Shown piece by piece: positions 7,955 to 15,059 of a DNA stretch of 27,048 nt. The stretch is taken from the IMG/VR virus record IMGVR_UViG_3300042503_001394, positions 1 through 27,048 of that record; one strand, given 5' to 3'. Below the pieces are notes generated by a model that saw only the letters and a list, made by a program, of their open reading frames with translations, ran no database searches and was not told the DNA's origin. Both the position numbers and the translations under genes were made by a program. The first letter of the stretch is position 1. The number at the start of each line of letters is the position of its first letter. The stretch comes from a virus.

Positions 7955-8647
7955 TTAGTAAGGAAGATCATCTAGATCAAAATCAGAACCTGGTAAACTA
8001 GTATCATCACCAAAGCTTTCTACTGGTGTCGCTACTGGCTTAGCCATTTTAATAATATGATCATTTTCATTAAATGTCATTACTTTAGAAGAATTTGCTT
8101 CTCCAAAAACATATGTTCCCGGATTATTTTTAGGTAAGAACAGGTTGTGTGCTGTATAACCATTTTTGTTCTCATATTCTTTACCAGCAATACAAAAATC
8201 TAAAAAGATATCTTTAGATACTTTATCTCTATTAAAAGCATCAATAAATTCATGGATAGTGTTATGCTTGTTGTTTTGAGATAGAAACCATTCATCTTTT
8301 CCTAAAGCAGCAGATACTTTCTTAAGAAAAATTAATACGTTTTTATCTCTTTCAATTTTAATACCTGATTTAGTAGTACCATCTGCAAAAGCATATTGAG
8401 ATGCTTGAACTTTACCAATTTGACCTTGGTAATGACCTAAATCCGGATTGTCCTTATCAATAAAAAATCCTTCAAAACCTTCAATAGGTTCTGTTTCTAG
8501 ATTTAATACTACGTGAACAGCTCCTTCAATAAATTTAAAGTCTTCTAGTTGAATATCATTGATTTTAGCGGTAATATTCCCTGGTTTAATTGTTTTACTT
8601 AAACCACCACCGTTACTGTCTACTAAATTTTCTGTGCTTAATGCCAT
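7955..8647 (-). CDS. Single-stranded DNA-binding protein
   Basis: Probable phage SSB coating single strands at the fork. The 230-aa product has a beta-rich core with strands such as NITAKINDIQLEDF, AVHVVLNLETEPI and FLDFCIAGKEY consistent with an OB-type fold. It ends in an acidic, flexible tail (DDTSLPGSDFDLDDLPY) like the protein-interaction tail of bacterial SSB (..DDIPF). It is the last gene of the long unit and is followed directly by a strong terminator. Assignment rests on the tail, size and neighbours (Sak4-like ATPase, helicase, primase); sequence similarity to cellular SSB is weak. Confidence 0.78.
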   Translation of the reverse strand: MALSTENLVDSNGGGLSKTIKPGNITAKINDIQLEDFKFIEGAVHVVLNLETEPIEGFEGFFIDKDNPDLGHYQGQIGKVQASQYAFADGTTKSGIKIERDKNVLIFLKKVSAALGKDEWFLSQNNKHNTIHEFIDAFNRDKVSKDIFLDFCIAGKEYENKNGYTAHNLFLPKNNPGTYVFGEANSSKVMTFNENDHIIKMAKPVATPVESFGDDTSLPGSDFDLDDLPY

Positions 8648-8673
8648 AATTGTTTGTTTTTATTTGTTTTTAA

Positions 8674-8979
8674 TTAAATTGCTTCTTTATTCTCTACTTT
8701 TATAACTTCTATTTGACCAATAGGCATCCAAGTTGAAACATTAGTCACACAAAAATTTTGTCCTACTGGAGCATTTAACCAGGTATTATAATCAAAATAA
8801 AATTTTTGACTATTACCGGAACAATCATTTTTAATTGTCAATGTGTAGTATAATTCACCATTTGATGTTTCTATATCATCATTAGTTATGACCCCACAAT
8901 TACAGTTTTTATCTTTATCACAAGAAATAAAAACCAAACTCATCATTAGAGTCATCATCATTAATTTTAAATTTTTCAT
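8674..8979 (-). CDS. Small lipoprotein
   Basis: A 101-aa product with a type II signal peptide: short positive start (MKNLK), a Met/Leu-rich hydrophobic stretch (residues 6-18) and a lipobox FISC with the lipidated Cys at 20. The mature part starts CDKDKNCNC, a charged stretch after the Cys as seen in Bacteroidota lipoproteins; surface export is possible but not shown. Three further cysteines (22-60 region) and C-terminal beta strands follow. It lies between SSB and the Sak4-like ATPase, an odd place for an envelope protein. A role in altering the host surface, for example superinfection exclusion, is a guess. Confidence 0.82.
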   Translation of the reverse strand: MKNLKLMMMTLMMSLVFISCDKDKNCNCGVITNDDIETSNGELYYTLTIKNDCSGNSQKFYFDYNTWLNAPVGQNFCVTNVSTWMPIGQIEVIKVENKEAI

Positions 8980-8993
8980 TGTTTTATTTTTTA

Positions 8994-9743
8994 TTAATCT
9001 ACAAATATTTTATCCCAATGAGTAATGTACTCACCTTTATCATTTACTTCAGAAATAACAATTTCTTGATTACGTAAATGCTCTGGTCTTGCTCCACAAC
9101 CAACATCATCTGATGTATAAAAACTCAATACATTTGTATCACCTTTTCTATAAAGATAAGCAATAGCATCTGAGTTTGAGGTAGTTATACGTTTCAATTT
9201 CCCAGTTAGATCTAGTTCTTTTACTGAAAAAGTTGAACCATTCTTTTCTAACATAGTGTCTTTAACGTGACCTAACAGAATAATATGAGGAGCTAGTGTT
9301 TGAACATAATCTAGCACTTTAGTGAATGCCATTCTTTGCCAATAGTATCCTGAGCCCTCGGGAAGCCCTATAATATTACCATACTTAGCTTTACCACCTC
9401 CTTCAGCAAACCAGTTTTTACCCATAGGTGACTGAGAATACAATTGTTCTGCATAACCTATACACATTTCTTCTAAAGCTGTAATAGTATCTACAGCAAT
9501 GTATTTATAGGGAGAACCAGCATCTTTAATAGCTTTACCAATCTTTTTAAGTGTTCCTATACTATCAACTTTCATTTTCATAGCTGATACAAAATCAGAA
9601 CCTTGCTCAAAGTCTAGTAATAAACAATTATCTAGATTAGCAATCAAACTTGTTTTCCCGGTTTTAGGCTTAGAGAAAATAATTAGATTTTTAGGATTTT
9701 TTGCTTCAGGTTTACTCCTGGATGTAGGTAATACGATATCCAT
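8994..9743 (-). CDS. RecA-like AAA ATPase, Sak4 type
   Basis: Likely recombination ATPase of the Sak4/RecA-like group, which helps strand annealing or exchange together with the phage SSB. The 249-aa product has Walker A SKPKTGKTS (24-32), a strand LLLDFEQG, Walker B YIAVD (81-85) and a later strand HIILLGHVKD with the polar residue expected at the RecA Q-loop region. Length matches Sak4 proteins (about 220-260 aa), far shorter than RecA. Its ATG at 9743 shares one base with the stop of the upstream gene (TAATG). Proximity to SSB supports the call. Confidence 0.88.
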   Translation of the reverse strand: MDIVLPTSRSKPEAKNPKNLIIFSKPKTGKTSLIANLDNCLLLDFEQGSDFVSAMKMKVDSIGTLKKIGKAIKDAGSPYKYIAVDTITALEEMCIGYAEQLYSQSPMGKNWFAEGGGKAKYGNIIGLPEGSGYYWQRMAFTKVLDYVQTLAPHIILLGHVKDTMLEKNGSTFSVKELDLTGKLKRITTSNSDAIAYLYRKGDTNVLSFYTSDDVGCGARPEHLRNQEIVISEVNDKGEYITHWDKIFVD

Positions 9744-10333
9744 TACTTTTTAATTAATTGATTTAACCATTCTTTGTTACTAACTGGAGAATTCCACATA
9801 ATTGCAGCAAAATCTCTAATTGTCATGTTTGTTAATAATTCATCTACTTCATTTTTGTCTTCATTTTTAGTTATACTTTCAGTTTCTTCAGGGAATAACT
9901 CTTCTGTTAAAGAGATTTGTTTTGTAGTAGTAAAGTCAGGAAAATCATTTTCTAAACTATCAGATTCAGGATTTTTAATTTCAATTTTTTCTAATTCTTT
10001 TACAGGTACTAAATATCTAAAATTTTCACCTTCTGTTTTTTCATATTCTTCATCAAAATATGGATTGTATCTAAGTCTATAAAGAGTTCTTGTAGGATCT
10101 TCAGGGGTTAGATCATAGCTTACAAACTCTGTGTATATATCCTTTTGCTTTAATAACTCACTAGGGAAAAATGATACATATTTTTCAGTTTTTTCTCTAG
10201 GTATATAAGCTGATTTAGGAATATACAAAGGAGCTTCTTCTTCTATAATTTGAAACTTCCAGAGATGTTCTTTAATTAACTCTTCTGTTTTTTCTCTACG
10301 TTCTGCTGTAGTTAGCTTTCCATTACTTATCAT
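9743..10333 (-). CDS. Hypothetical acidic protein between helicase and Sak4 genes
   Basis: A 196-aa product coupled to both neighbours: 4-nt overlap with the helicase stop and 1-nt overlap with the Sak4-like start. N-terminal half is charged (REKTEELIKEHLWKFQII), the middle is a Glu/Asp/Ser/Thr-rich flexible stretch (about 120-165), and it ends in a compact element TIRDFAAIMW..PVSNKEWLN. A disordered acidic linker joined to a short C-terminal element suggests an adaptor that touches a replication protein, but this is inference. I recall similar IRDFxAI..PVS...WL tails in other Bacteroidota phage proteins without a known function. Confidence 0.82.
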   Translation of the reverse strand: MISNGKLTTAERREKTEELIKEHLWKFQIIEEEAPLYIPKSAYIPREKTEKYVSFFPSELLKQKDIYTEFVSYDLTPEDPTRTLYRLRYNPYFDEEYEKTEGENFRYLVPVKELEKIEIKNPESDSLENDFPDFTTTKQISLTEELFPEETESITKNEDKNEVDELLTNMTIRDFAAIMWNSPVSNKEWLNQLIKK

Positions 10334-11286
10334 ACTGTTAATCTTTTTGATTGGGTTGCTGGTGTTACCATTTCTGCTATACTCATTTTCTCAAATTCAG
10401 CTCTAAAGAAACTAATTCTTGGTTCTCCATTTCTTACTTTAAGAAAATGGAACACTAATGTTTTATCATCATCAATTATATATCTATCAGGACCATAATA
10501 TTTAATCTTTTGTTTTGCTGGTCTATTTACGCCTATTAGTAAATCTGCGTGTTGCAACAAAGCATCTGAACCAAATATATCTGATTCTAAAATATAATTA
10601 GAGTATTTACCATCTTCTGCTCTTTCCGGATTATCACTATTTCTATTTAATTGTGATAAAAGAATAAACAGTACAGGTATTTGTTTTTTGAGTTGGGTTA
10701 GTGTTTTACCAAGATTGCTCAACATTTCTTGGAGGTCTTTTTCATAAGGTGCTTTTTGAAATAGAATAGAATGGTCAATAGTTACCAGCACAGGTTCTTT
10801 GTATTCTTCATAGTATTCTAATACTAGTTTTTCAAATTCTGCTACAGTACATGGATTATCTATGACATTTACTTTACTCCCCGCAACTTTTTTTTGAGAA
10901 TATTTATAACATTTCTCTAAATCCTCATCTGTTATAGTTCCTTCAGCACTACATAAATACTTGTATGATTTACTAAGCACACTTGTATATTCTCTAATAG
11001 CCTGAGTTCTTCCTAGCATTTCAAATTGAAACTGTAAAACTCTAAAGTTTTGATCAGGATTTAATCTATGAGCTTCTCTTACTATTTGATCAGCAATAAC
11101 TGTTTTACCGGTACCTGGTCTGGCACCAATAACTATAATAGTATTCCATTCTAAACCATCTAAAGTAGCATCATTAAACTTATTCCAAGGAGTTTTTATA
11201 CTTTTAACTAGACCAAGTTGTCTTTGCTTTAAGTACTTTAAAGCTGAAGAATAAGAATCCTTCTGTGATTTCCACGGTTTACTCAT
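10330..11286 (-). CDS. DnaB-like replicative helicase (SF4), lacking the N-terminal domain
   Basis: Hexameric SF4 helicase, the probable 5'-3' fork helicase of the phage. The 318-aa product consists of the RecA-like core only: Walker A GARPGTGKT (54-62), motif H1a region LQFQFEM, Walker B in PVLVTIDHSILF, motif H3 ILLSQLNR, and a late FHFLKVRNGEPR with the expected arginine. Cellular DnaB is about 450-470 aa with an N-terminal primase-interacting domain. That domain is absent here, as in other phage short forms. The ATG at 11286 is fused to the stop of a 59-aa membrane protein (ATGA). Confidence 0.93.
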   Translation of the reverse strand: MSKPWKSQKDSYSSALKYLKQRQLGLVKSIKTPWNKFNDATLDGLEWNTIIVIGARPGTGKTVIADQIVREAHRLNPDQNFRVLQFQFEMLGRTQAIREYTSVLSKSYKYLCSAEGTITDEDLEKCYKYSQKKVAGSKVNVIDNPCTVAEFEKLVLEYYEEYKEPVLVTIDHSILFQKAPYEKDLQEMLSNLGKTLTQLKKQIPVLFILLSQLNRNSDNPERAEDGKYSNYILESDIFGSDALLQHADLLIGVNRPAKQKIKYYGPDRYIIDDDKTLVFHFLKVRNGEPRISFFRAEFEKMSIAEMVTPATQSKRLTV

Positions 11287-11462
11287 TTGATGACTATTAA
11301 TGATTTTCTATAATTTTTATGGATATAGGTAAGAGCTAAATTTACTAGTTCTATACCTAAGAATTGTAATACAGTGATTTGGATTACAAATATATTAATA
11401 ACTGTGTAACTAAACAACAATGTAACTAAAGAAAATAATAAAATTTTTAAACTGTTTGTCAT
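11283..11462 (-). CDS. Small hydrophobic membrane protein, 59 aa
   Basis: A short frame from ATG 11462 to TGA 11283 that fills the gap between the helicase and its upstream neighbour. Both ends are ATGA overlaps: its ATG overlaps the stop of the 196-aa gene and its TGA overlaps the helicase start. This double coupling is strong evidence that it is translated. The product begins MTNSLKILLFSLVTLLFSYT; residues 5-46 are almost wholly hydrophobic (one long or two short membrane helices), followed by a basic tail (HKNYRKSLIVIK), suggesting a cytoplasmic positive C-terminus. No family recognised. A membrane tether or regulator for the helicase is one possibility. Confidence 0.78.
   Translation of the reverse strand: MTNSLKILLFSLVTLLFSYTVINIFVIQITVLQFLGIELVNLALTYIHKNYRKSLIVIK
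11387..11417 (-). promoter_or_regulatory. Possible internal promoter upstream of the helicase
   Basis: Minus strand has TTG (417-415), a 20-nt spacer and TATATTTG (394-387), a full match to TTG-N17-23-TAnnTTTG inside the 59-aa gene. It could give extra helicase transcript with a leader of about 95 nt. The match lies in AT-rich coding DNA, so chance is a real alternative. Confidence 0.3.
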
Positions 11463-12049
11463 ACTACTTTTTCGGTGAAATGTGGTTTATTATCATCCAG
11501 ACCATTAAGTATTATGTCACAATAATTAGCTAAATCACTTTCATATGTTTTATCTGTATTTTGTTTTCTGATAAAATATTGTGAAGTTCTCATGTATTTC
11601 CAATTTTGTGCTTCATACTCATCTAGATATAGTTTTGTTGCTGAAAATACTGTTTCCCATGTGTAATCATATTCTGTAAAAAACCATCTAAATACATTTT
11701 CCAGGCTTTTTACGTTTACTCTAGCAGGTTTTCCACTAGGTAATTTTATATTAGGAAATAACTCAAGATATCCTTGTAGATTTTCTATGTAGTTATCTCC
11801 TAAAATGTCAGTGCTAGATTTTTTCTTAGCTTTCTTAAAATAGTTTTCTAAACCTTCTAGATAAGCTATAGTCTTTGGAGTGATTTCATTGTTATCAACC
11901 CATCCTCCTTGTTCTAATCTTTGAATTTCTAATGGTATATTGATAAAATTAGAGGGAACTGTTTTATGTTTTATACAATGTAGAAAATATGTTTGATTAG
12001 GTGTTAATTTATGCCGGAGCATCTGTTCGTATATCTCTGTCATTACCAT
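11459..12049 (-). CDS. Hypothetical protein upstream of helicase, possible loader
   Basis: A 196-aa product with an N-terminal helical region that looks like a small winged-helix or HTH (LTPNQTYFLHCIKHK, IPLEIQRLEQGGWV, ITPKTIAYLEGL), a Lys-rich linker (KKAKKKSS), and a C-terminal helical domain (WETVFSATKLYLDEYEAQ, YFIRKQNTDKTYESDLANYC). An HTH-plus-helical layout next to a DnaB-type helicase without its own N-terminal domain is what one would expect of a helicase loader or initiator. This rests on layout and position only. It overlaps the UDG gene by 7 nt and the membrane protein gene by 4 nt. Confidence 0.82.
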   Translation of the reverse strand: MVMTEIYEQMLRHKLTPNQTYFLHCIKHKTVPSNFINIPLEIQRLEQGGWVDNNEITPKTIAYLEGLENYFKKAKKKSSTDILGDNYIENLQGYLELFPNIKLPSGKPARVNVKSLENVFRWFFTEYDYTWETVFSATKLYLDEYEAQNWKYMRTSQYFIRKQNTDKTYESDLANYCDIILNGLDDNKPHFTEKVV

Positions 12050-12747
12050 TCAATTTGTTGGTTATTATTATCAAGGAGTATTTCATTTATTTTATTAAAC
12101 ACATCTTTACAGTCCCATGGTTCTTCTCTGTAGTAACTTGTTGCGGGGTGCATTAATTCAAACTTATAGTTATTATCATTTACTGCATTTTTCCACTCTG
12201 AAGCTTTCTTACCAAAGTAAACATAAATAGTTCCTGGATTATACCATGTTAACACATCAAATAAATATGCCATAAAAGGTTGCCATATTATGTAGTGTTG
12301 TCCCACTTTATAAGTAGTTGTAGTTAAAGCAGTATTAATAAGTAATACTCCTTGATTGGCCCATCTGGTTAAATCCGGATTAGTGCTTATATTAAACCCT
12401 TCATTCACAGTTTTATTTACTTCATCTAATAAAGCCTGTAAGGTTGGTTGTGCTTCTTTAGTATAACTACAAGAAAATGCAATACCATCAGCTATATCTT
12501 TTCCAGGAAAAGGGTCTTGTCCCAAAAAAACTACTTTAAGGTCTTTATAAGGACATTCTTCAAATGCTTTAAAGATATCCTTTAGTTGAGGTGTAAACTT
12601 TTTACCATTAATACTGTCCTTGTAAAGATATTCTATAATTTTATTAAAATCTTCACTATAAATAAAATCTTTTAATGGTATATCCCAACCAGATTTTTTT
12701 AACTTTGCAAAGATTTTATCTTTTACATCACTTAATTTTGTACTCAT
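12043..12747 (-). CDS. ung: Uracil-DNA glycosylase, family 1
   Basis: Base-excision enzyme that removes uracil from DNA. The 234-aa product carries the family 1 motifs: GQDPF (76-80) with the water-activating D78, then GIAFSC; LLINTALT with N138, which reads the uracil; and the leucine-loop region HPATSYY with H200. In the cellular enzyme the first motif is GQDPYH. Here Tyr is Phe (F80) and His is Pro, a change in the residues that exclude thymine and shape the pocket. The rest of the active site is intact. Its ATG (12747) directly abuts the ATG of the rightward gene at 12748 with no spacer. Confidence 0.95.
   Translation of the reverse strand: MSTKLSDVKDKIFAKLKKSGWDIPLKDFIYSEDFNKIIEYLYKDSINGKKFTPQLKDIFKAFEECPYKDLKVVFLGQDPFPGKDIADGIAFSCSYTKEAQPTLQALLDEVNKTVNEGFNISTNPDLTRWANQGVLLINTALTTTTYKVGQHYIIWQPFMAYLFDVLTWYNPGTIYVYFGKKASEWKNAVNDNNYKFELMHPATSYYREEPWDCKDVFNKINEILLDNNNQQIEW
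12675..12707 (+). promoter_or_regulatory. Possible promoter for the rightward gene
   Basis: Plus strand has TAACTTTG at 12700-12707, a full match to TAnnTTTG, about 40 nt before the ATG at 12748. Upstream at 22-nt spacing is ATG (675-677) instead of the preferred TTG, so the -33 element is imperfect. It lies within the UDG coding region. Confidence 0.3.
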
Positions 12748-13053
12748 ATGTCAGAAAATAAATTGAAAGAATTAAAAAATGATGCTATACTTGACATAAA
12801 AATCAATAAAGCATACTATTTCATGGTTAAATTAGAACTCTTTAAAGTTCTAAATGCTTATATTCAAAAACATTCTGAAGATAAAGCTAAAGAATTGACA
12901 AACATAGTAAGTAAAAAATATGAGGAATTAGATGAAGAACAAAAAACAATATTTGTTCTTAGCTTACTTCTTGCTGAAATAGAAAGAGTAGCTGAAGAAA
13001 ATAACATGTTTGAGTTAGTTGATCCAGAAGATCTTATTCAAGATTTAAATTAA
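12748..13053 (+). CDS. Only rightward gene: small acidic helical protein, 101 aa
   Basis: The one convincing plus-strand gene. It runs from ATG 12748 to TAA 13053 where the minus strand has no good frame. The product (MSENKLKELKNDAILDIKIN at the start) is highly helical, rich in Lys/Glu/Leu, with FVLSLLLAEIERVAEENN and an acidic end. Its start abuts the UDG start head-to-head with zero bases between, and its end overlaps the next leftward gene tail-to-tail by 20 nt. A possible plus-strand promoter lies inside UDG. In crAss-like phages the structural genes usually run opposite to the replication genes, so a structural or late role is conceivable but unproven. Confidence 0.8.
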   Translation: MSENKLKELKNDAILDIKINKAYYFMVKLELFKVLNAYIQKHSEDKAKELTNIVSKKYEELDEEQKTIFVLSLLLAEIERVAEENNMFELVDPEDLIQDLN

Positions 13054-13405
13054 ACATTCTTCCTATTTCAATAGAAGTCTGTATGGCTATGTTTATATCA
13101 GCAACACTACAGTTTTCAAATGAAAATGGTTCATCATTTATTACTAAACCGCTATTATCCTTAACCAGATATTTTACTTCATTAAATGTATAACCAGATT
13201 CTAATGCAATTGTTCTTATACACTTATAAAGCTTTGCAAGTTGGGCTAAAGATTTTTCGTTATCTTTTTTTGACATAAAAAGTTGAACAACATCCCCTTC
13301 TTTTAAACCTTCTATAAAATGTTTATAGTGTTTTTGATTAGTTTTATCCACAGGTACAAGCTTACCTTCTGTTTTTGTATATTCTACTAGTTTCCAGTAA
13401 CTCAT
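13034..13405 (-). CDS. Hypothetical protein, 123 aa
   Basis: A 123-aa product starting MSYWKLVEYTKTEGKLVPVD, with a middle helix KSLAQLAKLYKCIRTIALES followed by GYTFNEVKYLVKDNSGL. This helix and loop order vaguely recalls phage NinB-type recombination proteins, but the key residues cannot be matched by eye, so no function is assigned. Its 3' end overlaps the rightward gene by 20 nt and its ATG overlaps the next upstream stop by 4 nt. Confidence 0.82.
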   Translation of the reverse strand: MSYWKLVEYTKTEGKLVPVDKTNQKHYKHFIEGLKEGDVVQLFMSKKDNEKSLAQLAKLYKCIRTIALESGYTFNEVKYLVKDNSGLVINDEPFSFENCSVADINIAIQTSIEIGRMFNLNLE

Positions 13406-13809
13406 ACTTTTGTTTTTAATTTTAATAATTGATCAAAACTAGGCTTATAGATTTTGTCATAATAATCATTTAAAAATACATCTAAATTATTTTCAACTAA
13501 ACCTTTTTTAGAAAGTTTTTGAAATTCTTTTTCTTTATTTTTAATTAATATACTTGCTATTTTTTTATCTGTTTCATCAGTAGAAGTAAGCATTTTGATT
13601 ATTGTATCTACTTCATGATTTTTCATTAAATCAAAATAAACATAAGTGTATAGCTGAAGAAATAAAATTCTTTCACTAGGATCTAAAATAATAGGTTTTC
13701 CTATAGCATGAACTAATCTGTGATATACACTATGATTTTCAATTAAAGTCTTTACAAAATTAGAACTGACTAAAGATCCATACAATAAAAATTCACTAGA
13801 GATCATCAT
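13402..13809 (-). CDS. Hypothetical helical protein, 135 aa
   Basis: Mostly helical product beginning MMISSEFLLYGSLVSSNFVK, with Lys-rich helices (IASILIKNKEKEFQKLSKK). Start 13809 or 13806; it overlaps its neighbours by 14 nt (upstream) and 4 nt (downstream). No domain recognised. Together with the next gene upstream it may form a conserved pair, as both are helical, similar in length and interlocked. Confidence 0.8.
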   Translation of the reverse strand: MMISSEFLLYGSLVSSNFVKTLIENHSVYHRLVHAIGKPIILDPSERILFLQLYTYVYFDLMKNHEVDTIIKMLTSTDETDKKIASILIKNKEKEFQKLSKKGLVENNLDVFLNDYYDKIYKPSFDQLLKLKTKV

Positions 13810-14221
13810 TAATAGTTATTGATAATTTAAAAGAATTGCTAAAACCAGATTTAGTAAAAACATTATTAATCAATTCGTTTACGTATTTAAGAGCATATTC
13901 TTTAGTTTTATCAGAGCAAGTTTCAGAAGCAACAATATAATTCATTATATCAGTTCTGTAGCTACTCATAGTTACCGGAACAATTTCTTGAGATTCTAAA
14001 TACTTTTTAGCTTTTTTGTATTGTTTTGAAAGTAATTCATGACTATTAACTGCATGTTTATTTTCTATAATAAAACTAAACAATAATATTTCACCAATAT
14101 TATTTTTGAAACTTAATCTATTTATAATTTCCCCGGCAGTATGTAAATCATTTTTATCCGAGGAAACATACATTTTTACCAAACTATCAAATTCATCAGC
14201 TGTTATTTTCAGATTATTCAT
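13796..14221 (-). CDS. Hypothetical helical protein, 141 aa
   Basis: Product beginning MNNLKITADEFDSLVKMYVS, helical, with an NLKITADEFD...AGEIINRLSF pattern and a C-terminal beta-like SFKLSITINDDL. No family recognised. It overlaps the next gene by 14 nt. A plus-strand frame at 14106-14345 overlies it but looks like a shadow. Confidence 0.8.
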   Translation of the reverse strand: MNNLKITADEFDSLVKMYVSSDKNDLHTAGEIINRLSFKNNIGEILLFSFIIENKHAVNSHELLSKQYKKAKKYLESQEIVPVTMSSYRTDIMNYIVASETCSDKTKEYALKYVNELINNVFTKSGFSNSFKLSITINDDL

Positions 14222-14232
14222 TAATCTTCAAT

Positions 14233-14328
14233 TTAAAATTTTAAAATCATTTTATAGTGTTCTAAAGCTTCTTCATATGAAGTTGCCCATATTTTGTATC
14301 CATCAATCACAAACAATTCTTTTTCCAT
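14233..14328 (-). CDS. Microprotein, 31 aa
   Basis: ATG 14328 shares one base with the stop of the DUF6915-like gene (TAATG) and the frame ends at TAA 14233. It fills the gap before the next gene start at 14221. The product contains GYKIWATSYEEALEHYKMI, a compact strand-helix pattern that I recall as a recurring short element in Bacteroidota phage proteins, sometimes as the tail of larger ones. Function unknown. Confidence 0.6.
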   Translation of the reverse strand: MEKELFVIDGYKIWATSYEEALEHYKMILKF

Positions 14329-14675
14329 TAGTCTTCTATTTTTAAAGTTTTAATTGCCCATTTTTCTGTTTTACCAGAAGTTATCATCGTAACCCATTCT
14401 TTTGCACTTGGTATATAACCATTGCAATCCTCTTTTACATGTTGTTCTGCAACATATCTAGTATATACTGTTTTACCGTCAGAATTAATAAAGCTTTTAC
14501 CAAATACTCTTTCACATTCAAATATTCCTTCACTATGGTGCCGAAACATTCTATGTAAAGAATGACCTAACCATCCTTTTGTTTCATCTAAATACTCGTG
14601 AATAGCCTGATAATCAGATATTTGACCTTTCCATCTTCTAACAGATGATTTTGAATGTTCTAAAGGATGACTCAT
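14328..14675 (-). CDS. DUF6915 family protein
   Basis: A 115-aa product that fits the DUF6915 pattern from start to end: MSHPLEHSKSSVRRWKG, then YQAIHEYLDETKGWLGHSLH, then RHHSEGIFECERVFG, NSDGKTVYTRYVAEQHVKED and IPSAKEWV. The conserved His residues (HRMFRHHSEG, EQH) could bind metal, but the family has no known function. Its ATG overlaps the stop of the upstream DUF6878-like gene by 4 nt. Confidence 0.85.
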   Translation of the reverse strand: MSHPLEHSKSSVRRWKGQISDYQAIHEYLDETKGWLGHSLHRMFRHHSEGIFECERVFGKSFINSDGKTVYTRYVAEQHVKEDCNGYIPSAKEWVTMITSGKTEKWAIKTLKIED

Positions 14676-15049
14676 ACATTAAAGATATTACCCTCATGTT
14701 TATAATTTTCATATTCAACCACACGGATTTCATTATCTATATGATATTCTCCAGAAGGGATTTTTATTAACACTGTACCATTACCACCTTCATTATTATA
14801 CCAATCTTCAATATCTTGCAAAAGTTTATTTTCTACAAAATCTATTATAAGTGATTCTAATTTAGCATCTTCTATACCTCTGCAAACAGATTCATGATTC
14901 CAATAAGTAAAATCATCAGAATCAAATTCAATTTTTGATAATGATACGCGATCAATTGCTCCGGAATCTCCGGAACCTTCATAATATACTAATATACTTT
15001 TATAACCTTCTATAGCAAGTTTAAGTAATTCTTCTTGTAAGTTTTTCAT
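14672..15049 (-). CDS. DUF6878-like protein
   Basis: A 125-aa product with SILVYYEGSGDSGAIDRV near the start, LIIDFVENKLLQ, and DWYNNEGGNGTVLIKIPSGE followed by charged strands. The GSGDSG motif and the W-NNEGG-G block match the DUF6878 pattern as I remember it. Function of that family is unknown. It is translationally coupled to the DUF6915-like gene. Confidence 0.7.
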   Translation of the reverse strand: MKNLQEELLKLAIEGYKSILVYYEGSGDSGAIDRVSLSKIEFDSDDFTYWNHESVCRGIEDAKLESLIIDFVENKLLQDIEDWYNNEGGNGTVLIKIPSGEYHIDNEIRVVEYENYKHEGNIFNV

Positions 15050-15059
15050 AATCTTTTTA

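Noticed and set aside
9774-10082. Plus-strand open frame over the 196-aa adaptor-like gene
   Set aside because: Ser/Phe-rich product typical of the complement of a Glu/Lys-rich gene.
13034-13405. NinB-type recombination protein
   Set aside because: Only a vague helix-loop similarity; key residues cannot be matched, so left as hypothetical.
14106-14345. Plus-strand open frame across two small leftward genes
   Set aside because: It conflicts with a coupled 31-aa frame and the start of the 141-aa gene; no coding signs.
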